A stretch of DNA of 30,025 bases, from positions 1 through 30,025 of the forward strand of contig JBBBWG010004202.1 of the NCBI GenBank assembly GCA_037176905.1, read 5' to 3'. Position numbers and translations under genes: made by a program. Source of the DNA: Azolla pinnata. Lineage: Eukaryota; Streptophyta; Polypodiopsida; Salviniales; Salviniaceae. The notes beneath the pieces were generated by a model. That model saw only the letters and a program-made list of their open reading frames with translations, was not told the origin of the DNA and did no database searches. Shown piece after piece: positions 1 to 8,904 of this stretch. Position 1 is the first letter of the stretch. Every line of letters starts with the position of its first letter.

Positions 1-107
1 AACCCTAAACCCTAAACCCTAAACCCTAAACCCTAAACCCTAAACCCTAAACCCTAAACCCTAAACCCTAAACCCTACACCCTAAACCCTAAACCCTAAA
101 CCCTAAA
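1..107. repeat. Terminal telomere array, (CCCTAAA)n
   Basis: Fifteen heptamer units run from base 3 to base 107, after two bases of a partial unit. One variant unit, CCCTACA, lies at 73-79. This is the Arabidopsis-type plant telomere repeat. The C-rich strand read 5' to 3' into the window is the orientation expected at the left end of a linear chromosome. The array stops abruptly at 107/108 and unique sequence follows, with no subtelomeric satellite between it and the first gene. Confidence 0.97.
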
Positions 108-148
108 CAGACGGAATGCTACTACTAGAATATCGATCGATGATCTAC

Positions 149-712
149 CTGCTCTAGGATTTGCAAAGTGACCCCGACGATGAGAGCTTGCCTGACTCCG
201 CCTTCGAACAGCTCCGACCACGACGGCCCTGCCTTGCTCCGGGCGGCCGTCTCGGCGGGGTGCACCACCGCGGGCCCGACCGCTTGATCCTCCGCCACCA
301 CGTCGAACAGCTGCGACGGCCGGCTCACGATCGCGACGGCCGGGAACGACTGCTGAACGTCGCCGCCGGCGTCGGCGAGCTCGTGATGCAGACGCTCGTG
401 GTGATCCGCGTACGAGCTATGCTCGGGATGTTGGTCCGATGATGATCCCGCGAGCTGGTGAGCGCCCTCGAGCATGAAGATCTTCTTGTAGCTCCCGGGA
501 GTCGATTGGCCGCGGCCATCTTGCTGGTGCTCGCTCCATTGCCAGCCCAAGCGCCAGCCGCCGCCGATGTCCGTTCCCACCGACCCCACGACGTTGCCGG
601 TGAGGATCGGCGCCGCCCCCCCTGCATGCTGATGATCCGACGCCCCTCCCGTGAACGATGCCCTCGCCGCGCCCAGCAGAGGGCTCGTTATCTCCCCGCC
701 GCTCTCGTCCAC
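149..712 (-). CDS. TST exon 5 (rest of loop and start of TM7)
   Basis: This 564-bp exon starts after cctgcag and encodes VDESGGEITSPLL, IGGGWRLGWQWSE, YKKIFMLEGAH, AVGPAVVHPAET and VRQALIVGVTLQILEQ. SPLL, GGGW(x)LxWxW and VGPAxVHPxE are hallmarks of the TST loop. The exon ends CAG|gtagat in phase 0, exactly where the family continues with the sugar-binding TM7 region. No next exon exists because the chromosome ends. Confidence 0.93.
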
Positions 713-1557
713 CTGCAGGCGCTGCACGATCAATTCATCCGTTCGTTCGATATATCGGCGCTCATGAATAGTCAGTCGGCATTCAATTGTTCGTCGCGTG
801 ATCATCAATGCGGCCACCTACTCGGCATTAATTAGTGTTCATGACATCATTATCAATGCAGTCGCGACCGCCGTGTTGTCGCAAGTATTGGTTGGGGCTA
901 TACAGCTAGCTGGTCCAAATGTATGACATGCCAGGGCAGACAGACCCGCAGTAATTGGAGTTCTGAACCAAGAGTTGGATAATTATTCGTCAAGCGATTT
1001 AAAAGTACTATCTTCCTTTAGAGTCGAAGCCATAGTACCTTTAAATCTCTTGATGAATTATCGTATCTTTTGGTTATGAATCCCAGTGGTTCCACCCTGA
1101 CGCATATATTTGGAGCAACCTAGCCCAAATATTTACTTATACGACATTAACGACATGCCAGGCAATGATGAGGATGACGGTGACGATTGATATACTCTCG
1201 AAAAAGGCAAAAATGTGAATCAATGCAGGTGTAATCGTTACCGGTGGTTCCACCCAGACACATACATTCGGAACAACCTAGCCCAAATATTTACTTATAC
1301 GACATTAATGACATGCCAGGCAATGATGAGGATGATGGTGACGATTGATATACTCTCGAAAAAGGCAAAAATGTGAATCAATGCAGGTGTAATCATTACC
1401 AGTGGTTCCACCCAGACACATACATTCGGAGCAACCTAGCCCAAATATTTACTTATACGACATTAACGACATGCCAGGCAATGATGAGGATGACGGTGAC
1501 GATTGATATACTCTCGAAAAAGGCAAAACTGTGAATCAATGCAGGTGTAATCATTAC
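713..1557 (-). other. TST intron 4
   Basis: This 845-bp intron runs from donor gtaatg at 1557 to acceptor cctgcag at 713. About half of it (1083-1556) is three tandem copies of a 158-bp unit. The rest is AT-rich with no gene recognised. Confidence 0.75.
1083..1556. repeat. Three tandem copies of a 158-bp unit in TST intron 4
   Basis: Copies start at 1083, 1241 and 1399, each 158 bp and nearly identical. Copies 2 and 3 differ at only a few bases; copy 1 has slightly more changes at its start. On the minus strand each junction carries a copy of the exon 4 splice donor context: ACTGGTAATG at about 1400 and ACCGGTAACG at about 1242, in addition to the real site at 1558/1557. Confidence 0.95.
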
Positions 1558-1997
1558 CAGTGCGGCACTAGCGCCGACAGGATGTTCATCGGCGCCGGCA
1601 TCGAGCTGATCGGCGCGGTGATGCTCTATGCCGATGAAGCTCGCGGAGCTCTTGAGGCTTCCCATGAAGCCGACCATGGGGTCCACGAAGCTGCCGAGGC
1701 TGGAGAGCTGTTGGGAGACGCTCGTGGGCCGCGAGAGGGTGTTGAGGCCGTGGGACGAGGTGCGGCGCGAGATGGGCTTGGCGATGTACTGCGCCGCGCC
1801 GTCCGGCGAAATCAAGGTTATCAACGAAGGCTCGAACGGTTCCTCGCCGCCGAGAAGATTCTCCTCGTCAGGGGCGGCGGCGGCGGGGGCGCCGTATCGG
1901 GTCTTGAATGCGTCGGGTGCCACGGGCTCGATGATGTATTCCTCCAAGGTCGGATCTTCGCCCACATCGAGGCCGTCCACGAGGAGCTCCATTTCGT
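1558..1997 (-). CDS. TST exon 4 (first part of central loop)
   Basis: This 440-bp exon begins DEMELLVDGLDVG and continues through LEEYII, DPMVGFMGSLKSSASF and an acidic DEENLLGGEE segment, matching the start of the cytosolic loop of TST proteins. It ends GCACTG|gtaatg in phase 0. That donor lies at the edge of a tandem repeat, which copies it (see repeat 1083-1556). The last 20 or so residues are weakly conserved, so the exact 3' end is less certain. Confidence 0.85.
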
Positions 1998-2069
1998 CTT
2001 TCGGTCGAGATCCCCGGGGCAAAAAGGTCAGACATCATCACGGGATCAGTCGGTCGTGGGGGTAATAAA

Positions 2070-2190
2070 TGGTTAGCGGATCGGATTGGATCGGATCGGA
2101 TTGGATGGGATCGGATCGATTCGGATGGGATCGGATGGGATGGGATGGGATCGGATCGGACCGGATGGGATCGGATCGGATGGGGGATGG
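2070..2190. repeat. GGATN pentanucleotide array in TST intron 3
   Basis: About 22 pentamers of the form GGATC, GGATT or GGATG, with few interruptions, fill nearly half of the 259-bp intron 3 (1998-2256). The pentamer period makes long spurious ORFs here on both strands. Confidence 0.93.
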
Positions 2191-2256
2191 AATATACGAA
2201 CGAAACGGAATTCGGGATCACGCGGATGATGGACGATGGATGGGGAAATTGCGCAC

Positions 2257-2696
2257 CTGAGACGTCGTCGCGGTCGCGGAGGCGTTGGAGGACGCGCTTG
2301 GCGTCGCGGGTGCGGCCTCTGCTGACGAGCCAGCGCGGGGATTCGGGGAGGAAGAAGAGGGCGACGGCGAGGTACGCGGCGGAGGGCAGCGACATGGCGG
2401 CGAGCATGAGGCGCCAGCTCGGGTCGTCGGTGAGCGAGAGGACGAAGACCATGACGTAGGCGAGGAAGACGCCCGACGTGCCGAGGAGCTGCGGGAGCAT
2501 GTTGAGCTCGCCCCGGATCTCGGCCGGCGACACCTCCGAGATGTAGAGCGGCGACGTTGTGACGGCGAGCCCCACGCCGACGCCGCCCACGATCCGCGCC
2601 GCCAGCAGCACCCACACGCTCGGCGACCACAGCATGAGCAGCGCCGCCGCCGTGTAGAGCGCCGCCGCGAGCCCGAGGATCGGCCTCCGCCCCAGC
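2257..2696 (-). CDS. TST exon 3 (TM3-TM6)
   Basis: This 440-bp exon encodes GRRPILGLAAALYTAAALL, MLWSPSVWVLLAARIVGG, YISEVSPAEIRGELNMLPQ and FFLPESPRWLVSRGR, all recognisable major facilitator sugar porter blocks. It ends TCAG|gtgcgc. Its GC content is much higher than the surrounding introns. The frame is intact throughout. Confidence 0.92.
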
Positions 2697-2785
2697 CTGC
2701 CATGTCATGTATACGTGTTTCCTCTCTCTCGCAATCAGATCGAAAGACAATCGAAATCGAACGAATCGAACCGAACGAAAGAAAG

Positions 2786-3040
2786 AAAGATATATTAACG
2801 TCTCTGCTTTAGAGGCCAGAATGACCGACCCACGAGTCGAAAGGAAAGGAAAGATATATTTTACGTCTCGTGCTTTAGAGGCCAGAAAGAATGATGATGA
2901 CCCACGAGACGAAAGGATCGGAAAGATATATTAACGTCTGCTTAGAGGCCAGAATGACCCACGAGACGAAAGACAGAAAAGATATATTAACGTCTGCTTA
3001 GAGGCCAAAATGACCCACGAGGCGAAAGAAAAGAAAAGAT
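2786..3040. repeat. Four direct copies of a 56-72 bp unit in TST intron 2
   Basis: Each unit contains AAAGATATATTAACGTCT followed by TTAGAGGCCAGAATGACCC and CACGAGACGAAAG. Units begin near 2786, 2850, 2922 and 2978, and an aborted fifth start follows at about 3035. Related sequence recurs at 3150-3205 in the same orientation and at 3966-4017 inverted. Confidence 0.88.
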
Positions 3041-3147
3041 CTAAGCATAATACTACTACGGTAATGTTTGTGCATCCCCTCATCTATTATGAAGAAATCG
3101 ATTAACAACACTGAGAAAGGGAAAGAAGGGAAGAAAGGAAAGAAAGG

Positions 3148-4020
3148 AAAGGAAAGGTATATATTAATGTCTTCTCGGACCAAGAATTGGCCCATGAGAC
3201 AAGCAAGAGCTTGCAGGAGGAAGTGGGCACTTGGGGCTGTGTCCCCGATCATCCTTAAGAACAGAGATGAGAAGGATTTAACGATAAACAGTTAAAAAAA
3301 GGCAGAGATTCTCAAAATATGTCGCTTGTTGTATAGTTTTGTTCTCTTGAATTGTCTCGCTTAAGAGCTATGGTTGAACTATAATCAAACAACATGATTA
3401 TGTCATTGTCCACCCTACTCATTCTCGCACTTCTCTTTTTAGATTTGTTCATAGATATGTTATCGTTCACTTTTCTCTCTCTCTCTCTCTACACGTTATC
3501 AACACGATATTTTCCTTATATGAACGTTAGATGATCCGGAGAATTACCAAAAAGCGTCGAGCAAAATTAGAAATTACAAATTAACGCCTACTAAAATTAC
3601 AACTTTCAAATTAACGCCTAGTCTTACTACCATTGTCAGCATTCGCTCTAATTAAGTCATAATCTTGATTGCCTCCCGATGTAAGTATCAGAGGTTAGGG
3701 TGGTCAACCAAATCAGACGTTACTTGATAATGGAACCAACTTCTCTGAGAATGCTCCAGCTAATCGACAGTAATTACATTAGGCGATTGAGACAATGGCC
3801 TAATTACATAGGGAGAGATGATCAAGATTATGGCTTATAATTAGAATGTAACATATATTTTTGTCAAGTGAGTTTTTCAGTAATTCTCCCCAGAATATAT
3901 TAGATTGTATTTGTAATTATAAGCGATACTCTCATAGATAGATGGATATACAAACATTATTGTGTGTTTTGTCTCATGGGCCCAATATCAGCCTAAGAGG
4001 ACGTTAATATATCTTTTTCG
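3148..4020. mobile_element. Candidate inverted-repeat element in TST intron 2
   Basis: The left arm (about 3150-3205: GGTATATATTAATGTC, then GGCCCATGAGACAA) and the right arm (about 3966-4017) match as imperfect inverted repeats over about 55 bp. The inside encodes nothing recognisable and contains a smaller fold-back element at 3538-3891. The arms are homologous to the tandem units at 2786-3040, so this may be a fold-back derivative of that array rather than a true transposon. No clear target-site duplication was found. Confidence 0.5.
3538..3891. mobile_element. Fold-back MITE-like element, copy A
   Basis: The left end GGAGAATTACCAAAAAGCG and the right end (reverse complement GGAGAATTACTGAAAAACTC) form terminal inverted repeats. 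A second inverted pair lies inside (AGTCATAATCTTGATTGCC near 3654 against ATCAAGATTATGGCTTA near 3821). AAATTAACGCCTA blocks link it to copies B and C. It has no coding capacity, and no clean target-site duplication is visible. Confidence 0.6.
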
Positions 4021-4147
4021 TTCTTCCTTTCCGACAACAGGTGATTAGATCTCGAGAGGTGTATTGAACAGTATTTCTCACATTATTACGAGTTCTATTG
4101 ATTTTATTTTAGGGCTATATATATAGTGATTTTATGTATTCTGGCAC

Positions 4148-4274
4148 CTGTCTGCCCCCGGCCCTGCAAACCCCGTGCTCACCGCCGCGCCCACCAACGA
4201 CGCCGCCACAACTGCACCCTCCAGAATCGGCCGCTCTTCCAGCCCAAACTCCGGCTCTATGTAGAGCAATGCTC
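4148..4274 (-). CDS. TST exon 2 (TM1-TM2)
   Basis: This 127-bp exon begins after acceptor ctag and encodes ALLYIEPEFGLEERPILEG and then GFAGPGAD, matching the TM1-TM2 region of the family. The donor is GACAG|gtgcca. Joining it to exon 3 recreates ADRLGRRPIL across the junction, which strongly supports both sites. The acceptor lies about 13 bases inside a CAT/ATG microsatellite (4288-4333) and has no clear polypyrimidine tract. Confidence 0.85.
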
Positions 4275-4287
4275 CTAGTCCCAACCA

Positions 4288-4333
<46 letters not shown>
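4288..4333. repeat. (CAT)15 microsatellite
   Basis: Fifteen CAT units lie just upstream (minus strand) of the exon 2 acceptor. They produce artificial poly-Met, poly-Asp and poly-Ser reading frames. Confidence 0.98.
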
Positions 4334-4912
4334 TTGCATATCAATTCGGTTCGAATCTAGCCCACCTCGCACATCATCGTTATATTTCAAAACATGCTTA
4401 ACCATAGGGAAAATCTACTCCAGGAAACCCGCCTGATCAATTTACTAACCACATTTTCAACGCTTGCAACTCGGATCCAATTGTTGCTACATATACGTAA
4501 CGTACGGTACGCGTATGTTTTAAACACTTAGTTGTTTAAATATGGGTGAAATACGTACACGTAGTTGTTTAGATATGGGTGAAATATGTTAAGTTCCGGT
4601 TTAAAAACTTGTATTATACGACTTATATATCAAAATACCTTAAATAATTATACAAAAAATTACAAAGTAATTCTTAAACCTGCGTCTATTTGTTGGCAAT
4701 GGGCCTCGGTAAAATTAGTAAAATCTTAACTTGTAAAGACTATCAAATTTTAACTTTAAGTTTATATATTCACTGTTAAAGACAGAATTGTTTTTTGTAT
4801 TTATAAATTTGTAATAGCTCCAAAACGTTAAACCGATGTAAAATACATCTCCGAGTATTTGAAAACTTATTCTATTTATACAGTACACTTTTTATTTTAA
4901 ATAATTAGAGAT

Positions 4913-5250
4913 TAGGGAGTAATGCCTAGTTCTATCTCATTTAAAATTAATGCCCAATTAATTGATTAACACCAAATTAATTAGATTTTGAAAATTATTA
5001 ACTTTTGCATATCAAATACAATGAGAGAATCGAGTAGTAAACAGCCACAGGAATTAGTAGGAAGCAATCAGTACATAGTAGTAGGAAGATTATGAATCGA
5101 TGAACATGACAAAGAGATAAATGGAAGCGGATAGTAAGACTAGAAGGATAGAGTCGATTAGTGAGAAGTGATTAGGAATGAATCGTTTAGCAATAAACTA
5201 GGCGTTTATTTTGCAATTTTTAATCTTGGTTTTCAGTCATTTTCCCTTAA
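4913..5250. mobile_element. Fold-back MITE-like element, copy B (diverged)
   Basis: The right end near 5205-5250, read on the minus strand as GGGAAAATGACTGAAAACC then AAATAAACGCCTAG, resembles the ends of copies A and C. The left part (about 4920-4990) shares the AATGCCCAATTAATTGATTA type interior of copy C, but its terminal repeat is eroded. Boundaries are approximate. Confidence 0.45.
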
Positions 5251-5319
5251 CGACATCCCCTCTAATCGATTTATAATTAGGTGGACGAACGATTGACACC
5301 TTCGACTGATTAGGCGTGC

Positions 5320-6100
5320 ATTAATAGTTGCCGCTCATCGGATCATAGAGCAGCATGCAATCAACATCTCCTAATAAAATAATTGGGAGAATTACCAAAA
5401 AACGCCTAACCAAAATTTAAACTACATTTTAACGCCAACTGAAATCAGAAATTACAAATTAACGCCAAATCTTATCTTCCACTAAAAATTAACACCCAAT
5501 TAATTCTGCTAGTATTGGTTTTATTCCTAATCGCTTTCCACCGATTGTTCCTCATCGATTCCCTTACTATATCACGTTAACAAAAGTTAGTAATTTTACA
5601 ATCTGATTAATTGATTTACTCGTTAATTACTGTTAATCAATTACTTAATTTTTTATTGATTGAACTCACAATTAACTGATCTGGTGCTAATCAATCAATT
5701 GTGCGTTAACTTTTAAACCTAAGCATTGTTTTGTAATTTTTAGTTTTGGTGGGCGTTAAAATGTAATTTATAATTTTGTTAGGGCGCGGTTTTTGGTAAT
5801 TGTACCTAAATAATTGGGCTGGGATTAAATGGCGCCCATCAGATCACAAAACAGCATGCAATCAACATCTCCTAATTCAATAATTAGGCTGCCATTAGCT
5901 GCCGCCCAGCAGATCACAAAACAGCATGCAATCAACATCTCCTGATTAAGTAGGCAGCCATTGTAATCTGATTGATCTCCTAAGTAATTAGGCTGCCTTT
6001 AGCTGCAGATCACGTAATTAATTAGGCTGTGATTAGTGTCACCGCCCAACATATAATTAAAATCTTGTGATTAATCAGGCTGGCATTAGCTGCCACGCCT
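5320..6100. repeat. 70-bp tandem repeat in TST intron 1 (interrupted by fold-back copy C)
   Basis: Units contain CAGATCACAAAACAGCATGC, AATCAACATCTCCTAAT and AATTAGGCTGCCATTAGCTG. Two to three units are close copies. Further units (about 5940-6100) are more diverged and shortened. Confidence 0.75.
5388..5807. mobile_element. Fold-back MITE-like element, copy C, 420 bp, with 11-bp target-site duplication
   Basis: Terminal inverted repeats run AATTACCAAAAAACGCC at the left and the reverse complement AATTACCAAAAACCGCGCC at the right, extended by matching AATTACATTTTAACGCC-type blocks. The direct duplication AAATAATTGGG flanks it at 5377-5387 and 5808-5818. The insertion splits a 70-bp tandem repeat: GCATGCAATCAACATCTCC occurs at 5353, 5854 and 5924, and 501 minus 431 (element plus duplication) equals 70. 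A 9-11 bp duplication fits Mutator-like elements, although the superfamily is not proven. Confidence 0.8.
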
Positions 6101-6159
6101 CATCGAACTGAACAGTGTGACGTGCAAGTCATCAGCAAGTGGACAGATGTAATTAGTAA

Positions 6160-6179
6160 TTAGGGTTTAGGGTTTAGGG
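6160..6179. repeat. Short interstitial telomere-like run, (TTTAGGG)3
   Basis: TTAGGG is repeated three times on the plus strand, opposite in orientation to the terminal array. It lies 11 bases inside intron 1 from the exon 1 donor. It could be an interstitial telomere scrap or telo-box-type regulatory DNA near the start of the gene. Confidence 0.85.
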
Positions 6180-6190
6180 CGGAAGATTGC

Positions 6191-6275
6191 CTGCAAGCGT
6201 TGCAGTGTCCCATCCGTTGAGGAAGTTGCCGATGGCAGCAGCACAAGCAACAACCCTCGTTGCCATCATCTTCAT
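6191..6275 (-). CDS. TST exon 1 (start codon and TM1)
   Basis: The 85-bp exon starts at ATG 6275-6273 and encodes 28 residues plus the first base of a glycine codon. It contains AIGNFLNGWDTATLAG, closely matching the conserved TM1 of tonoplast sugar transporters. It is too short to show as a long ORF and was found by looking for this motif. The donor reads CAG|gcaatc, a GC rather than GT donor. No GT nearby keeps the phase needed to join exon 2. Confidence 0.8.
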
Positions 6276-7064
6276 GATCTCGTTCCTTTCCCTTAATCTT
6301 CCTTAATGCTTCCTTCCTTGATCCGTCTTTCTTTCTTGAGTCTTTCTTTCTTTCTTTCTTTACTTCTTTCTTTCTTGATCTTCTTCTTCTTCTGATTATT
6401 ACTGAATCATGTAGTATGTATAATATCTCTCTTCAAAGCAGCAAATGGCTTCTTGAATCTTCCCGATCAGCAGGCTTTCGGATCCGAGATCATCGATCAG
6501 GAAGGTAATGTATATAACCCAGCAGCTTGCAGGTGTAGGAGATGATCGATAAGCGCGCGGAAGGTATTTATCGTATAATATATATCGGATATAAGAAAGC
6601 AAGCTATGGAGATATAAAATCTCTACAAAAAAGCAGTGAATTTTACACAGGAATGATCTGAAAGGACTCCTGATGTGAGCAGAAGAATTAAGAGAAGAAT
6701 TAGAAGAAGCTGAAGAATTAGACGAAGAAGAAGAATTAGAAGAAGAAGAAGGATAAGAGCGATGGCGATGCCCTCCTCTTATAAGCACTGCATTAATGGA
6801 GGAGCTGCGATGAGCTCGCTCAAAGTGATCTTTCATCACGAGAGATCTGCTGCAGCTGGTCAAACCCTAACAGCTAGCGCCGGCGGCAGCATCAGCAGTA
6901 GAATTTGGCGGGGCGTGGGGTTTAGATTTACGGGACGAATCGATGAGACATAAATCCTCCCCATTTTCTTAATCCGATCTGCGGCATCATGTGCAAAGAG
7001 ATGAAGAAGAGGCAGGAGCACGACCCTCCACGAAGCCGCCATCTCTCTCTTCTGCATGGACATG
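6276..7064 (-). promoter_or_regulatory. Probable 5' leader and promoter region of the TST gene
   Basis: This region lies immediately upstream of the TST start codon. Seen: a CTTT/CTTC-rich stretch at 6300-6400 (GA-rich on the gene strand) and an AGAAGAA-rich stretch at 6685-6755. No TATA box or transcription start could be assigned with confidence. The reading frames here are low-complexity and resemble no known protein. Confidence 0.4.
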
Positions 7065-7080
7065 CTTCAGCTCATGCATG

Positions 7081-7180
7081 CATCCATATGTTCATTCTCA
7101 TTTGTTTGATTGAGATACATAATAATAATGCATCCATATGTTCATTCTCATTTGTTTGATTGAGATACATAATAATAATA
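7081..7180. repeat. Perfect 50-bp tandem duplication
   Basis: The block starting CATCCATATGTTCATTCTCA and ending AATAATAATG occurs at 7081-7130 and again at 7131-7180, followed by extra AAT units. Confidence 0.97.
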
Positions 7181-7189
7181 ATAATGTTC

Positions 7190-8900
7190 TTATATGGAAT
7201 TATTCACCTCCTTCGGTAGGTGGCTTTTTCCACCTCCGTAGTAGTAGCCACACGCAATGTATATACGAAGCACCCAATCCATTTGAATTATTTTGTTAGC
7301 CGTTTGGTATTGTTTATAACTAATGACAGGATAAATTTCTGGAAAAACAAAAAAGCATAATTGTATGCATGTATGTATGTGTTGGTGCGTGTTTGTTCGC
7401 ATGCATGCATGTCTGTACTCATGCGTCTGTATGCAAGTGCATCGATTGCATAAGTAGGTATGTGGCATACGGTTGAATGTAAGGTGGTCTGAATACAAGT
7501 TTATGTATATATTTATCAGATATAACGCTTGTTCGTACACAAGTCCGAGAGTATGCATTGGTTGATATACAAGTTTGCATATGTATTGGATATAATGTCA
7601 TTAAAATATAGGTTCAGTACATTGTCCTAATGTTTTGGGCGCATGATGTGAAATAAATAGAGAAAAAGAAGGTTAAAAAATAGTTTAAAAAACTCAAAAA
7701 ATAAATTAAATAATCAAGTTAGCAAGTCATAGTGAGTAAAACCAATTGTTTTTAAAAGCACAAGTCATTGGGTCGATTTTCATGTTAGCTTTTTTCTTTT
7801 TTTTTCTTTTTACTTTTTTTTTCTTTTTACTTTTTTTTGCCTTTTTCTTACTTTTTTCCTCCTGTGTTTTTTCCTATGGCGACCCACTCCACAACCTATA
7901 TATAAGGATTAACATACATAGAGGGAATAAGGGAGGGGAAAGGCATATACTCAGAAGAATATTTAAACCCTAGTACCTACTTCTAAAACCCTAATACCTA
8001 CTTCTAAACCCCCTGATACCTTATTTTTAGAACCCTAATACCCAATTGTTAAACCCAAATCTCTTCTCATCTCTCTACTAAACCCTAATCTCTTCTGATA
8101 TATCTTCTAAACGCTAATCTATATCTCTTCTAATTTATCTTTCAGCTAAACCCGAATATTTCTTATAATCTAATCATAATTCCCTTATCTCTCGAATATC
8201 TCTAATCTAAACCTAATTTCCACTATCAATGTTATCCAAATGTTATCTCTCTAATTTCTCTTATCTAAAGTTAGTCTTTGATATTCGTAATTCTAGTTCC
8301 CTCATATTGTTCTCCCAAATACATATATGTTCTATTGATCTAAGGACATGAATGTAATTAATTTCTCTAATTGAATTCCTATTATTTCCAAATATTAATA
8401 TAGCCCAGAATTCTACGAGCACGTATGCAAGTTGGTCGATATACAAGTCTATGTACGTATCAGAGACATATGTAGGCTATGTACTAGTGATCTCCGGGAC
8501 ATATGGTTCCATAGACTTTCTTTTCCAAGAAGATGATTCAATCTATACTCTAGAAAGAACAATATATAAGCAAAGGTCAACAAGCATAAATCAAACATAT
8601 GCCCTTGGAACAAGGAGGAGACCGACATCGTTAAGGAGGCAATAACTTGAGGAAAGGTGGAATCTATGTTAGATGTGGAGAAAGTGCCACCATCTATGGC
8701 ATCGTATTCCAATATCGAAATCCCCACCATGTCGTCGTAGAAGTCATCATTGTCACTCCCAACCCACTACATTGACATTTGACAACAATGCACTTATCCA
8801 AGAAGTTTGATATGGTGCAACAACTTCTTTTGTATTTTACAAGGACAATTGACTCATACAAGAAGTCGATCTGGCGCATCAATTGTTTATTAGAGCCAAG
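7190..8900. other. Spacer with low-complexity DNA, no gene recognised
   Basis: Holds GTATG/CATGC-rich sequence (7360-7450), a T-rich CTTTTTACTTTTTTT array (7785-7860), and a degenerate run of AAACCCTA-type units separated by TACCTACTTCT-like spacers (about 7965-8120), grading into CTAATCTCTTCT sequence up to about 8260. The reading frames on both strands are short and show no recognisable domain. Confidence 0.6.
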
Positions 8901-8904
8901 TCCT

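Larger units (their letters stand above)
4275..6190 (-). other. TST intron 1 (GC-AG type)
   Basis: This 1,916-bp intron has donor gcaatc at 6190 and acceptor ctag at 4275. It contains the CAT microsatellite, AT-rich sequence (4440-4900) in which nothing is recognised, fold-back copies B and C, the 70-bp repeats, and a short telomere-like run next to the donor. Confidence 0.7.
149..6275 (-). pseudogene. Tonoplast sugar transporter (TST/TMT family), 3'-truncated by the telomere
   Basis: Gene reconstructed by splicing on the minus strand: exon 1 6275-6191, exon 2 4274-4148, exon 3 2696-2257, exon 4 1997-1558, exon 5 712-149. The phases agree at every junction and give 552 codons without a stop. 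Seen: first transmembrane segment with AIGNFLNGWDTATLAG, the RLGRRP loop, PAEIRG, PESPRWLV after TM6, then a very long acidic central loop ending in VGPAVVHP and the start of TM7 (ALIVGVTLQILEQ). Known: TST/TMT proteins are vacuolar proton-coupled sugar importers of the major facilitator superfamily, about 730-745 aa, recognised by this long loop between TM6 and TM7. Missing: TM7 onward, roughly 190 residues, because only 41 bases separate the exon 5 donor (CAG|gtagat) from the telomere. If that intron is retained, translation adds seven residues and stops at 127-125, giving 559 aa. No second transport half means no normal carrier is expected. Splice sites are inferred from homology, not from transcripts. 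Confidence 0.88.

Noticed and set aside
2069..2812. Long plus-strand and alternative minus-strand frames over TST exon 3
   Set aside because: They are shadows of a GC-rich exon and of the GGATN array, and no family resemblance is seen.
4115..4436. Reading frames with poly-Met, poly-Asp and poly-Ser runs
   Set aside because: They are translations of the CAT microsatellite. Only 4148-4274 in one frame is supported, as TST exon 2.
7746..7973. Phe-rich hydrophobic frame that could be read as a membrane protein
   Set aside because: It is produced by the T-rich low-complexity array, and the codons show no protein-like pattern outside it.
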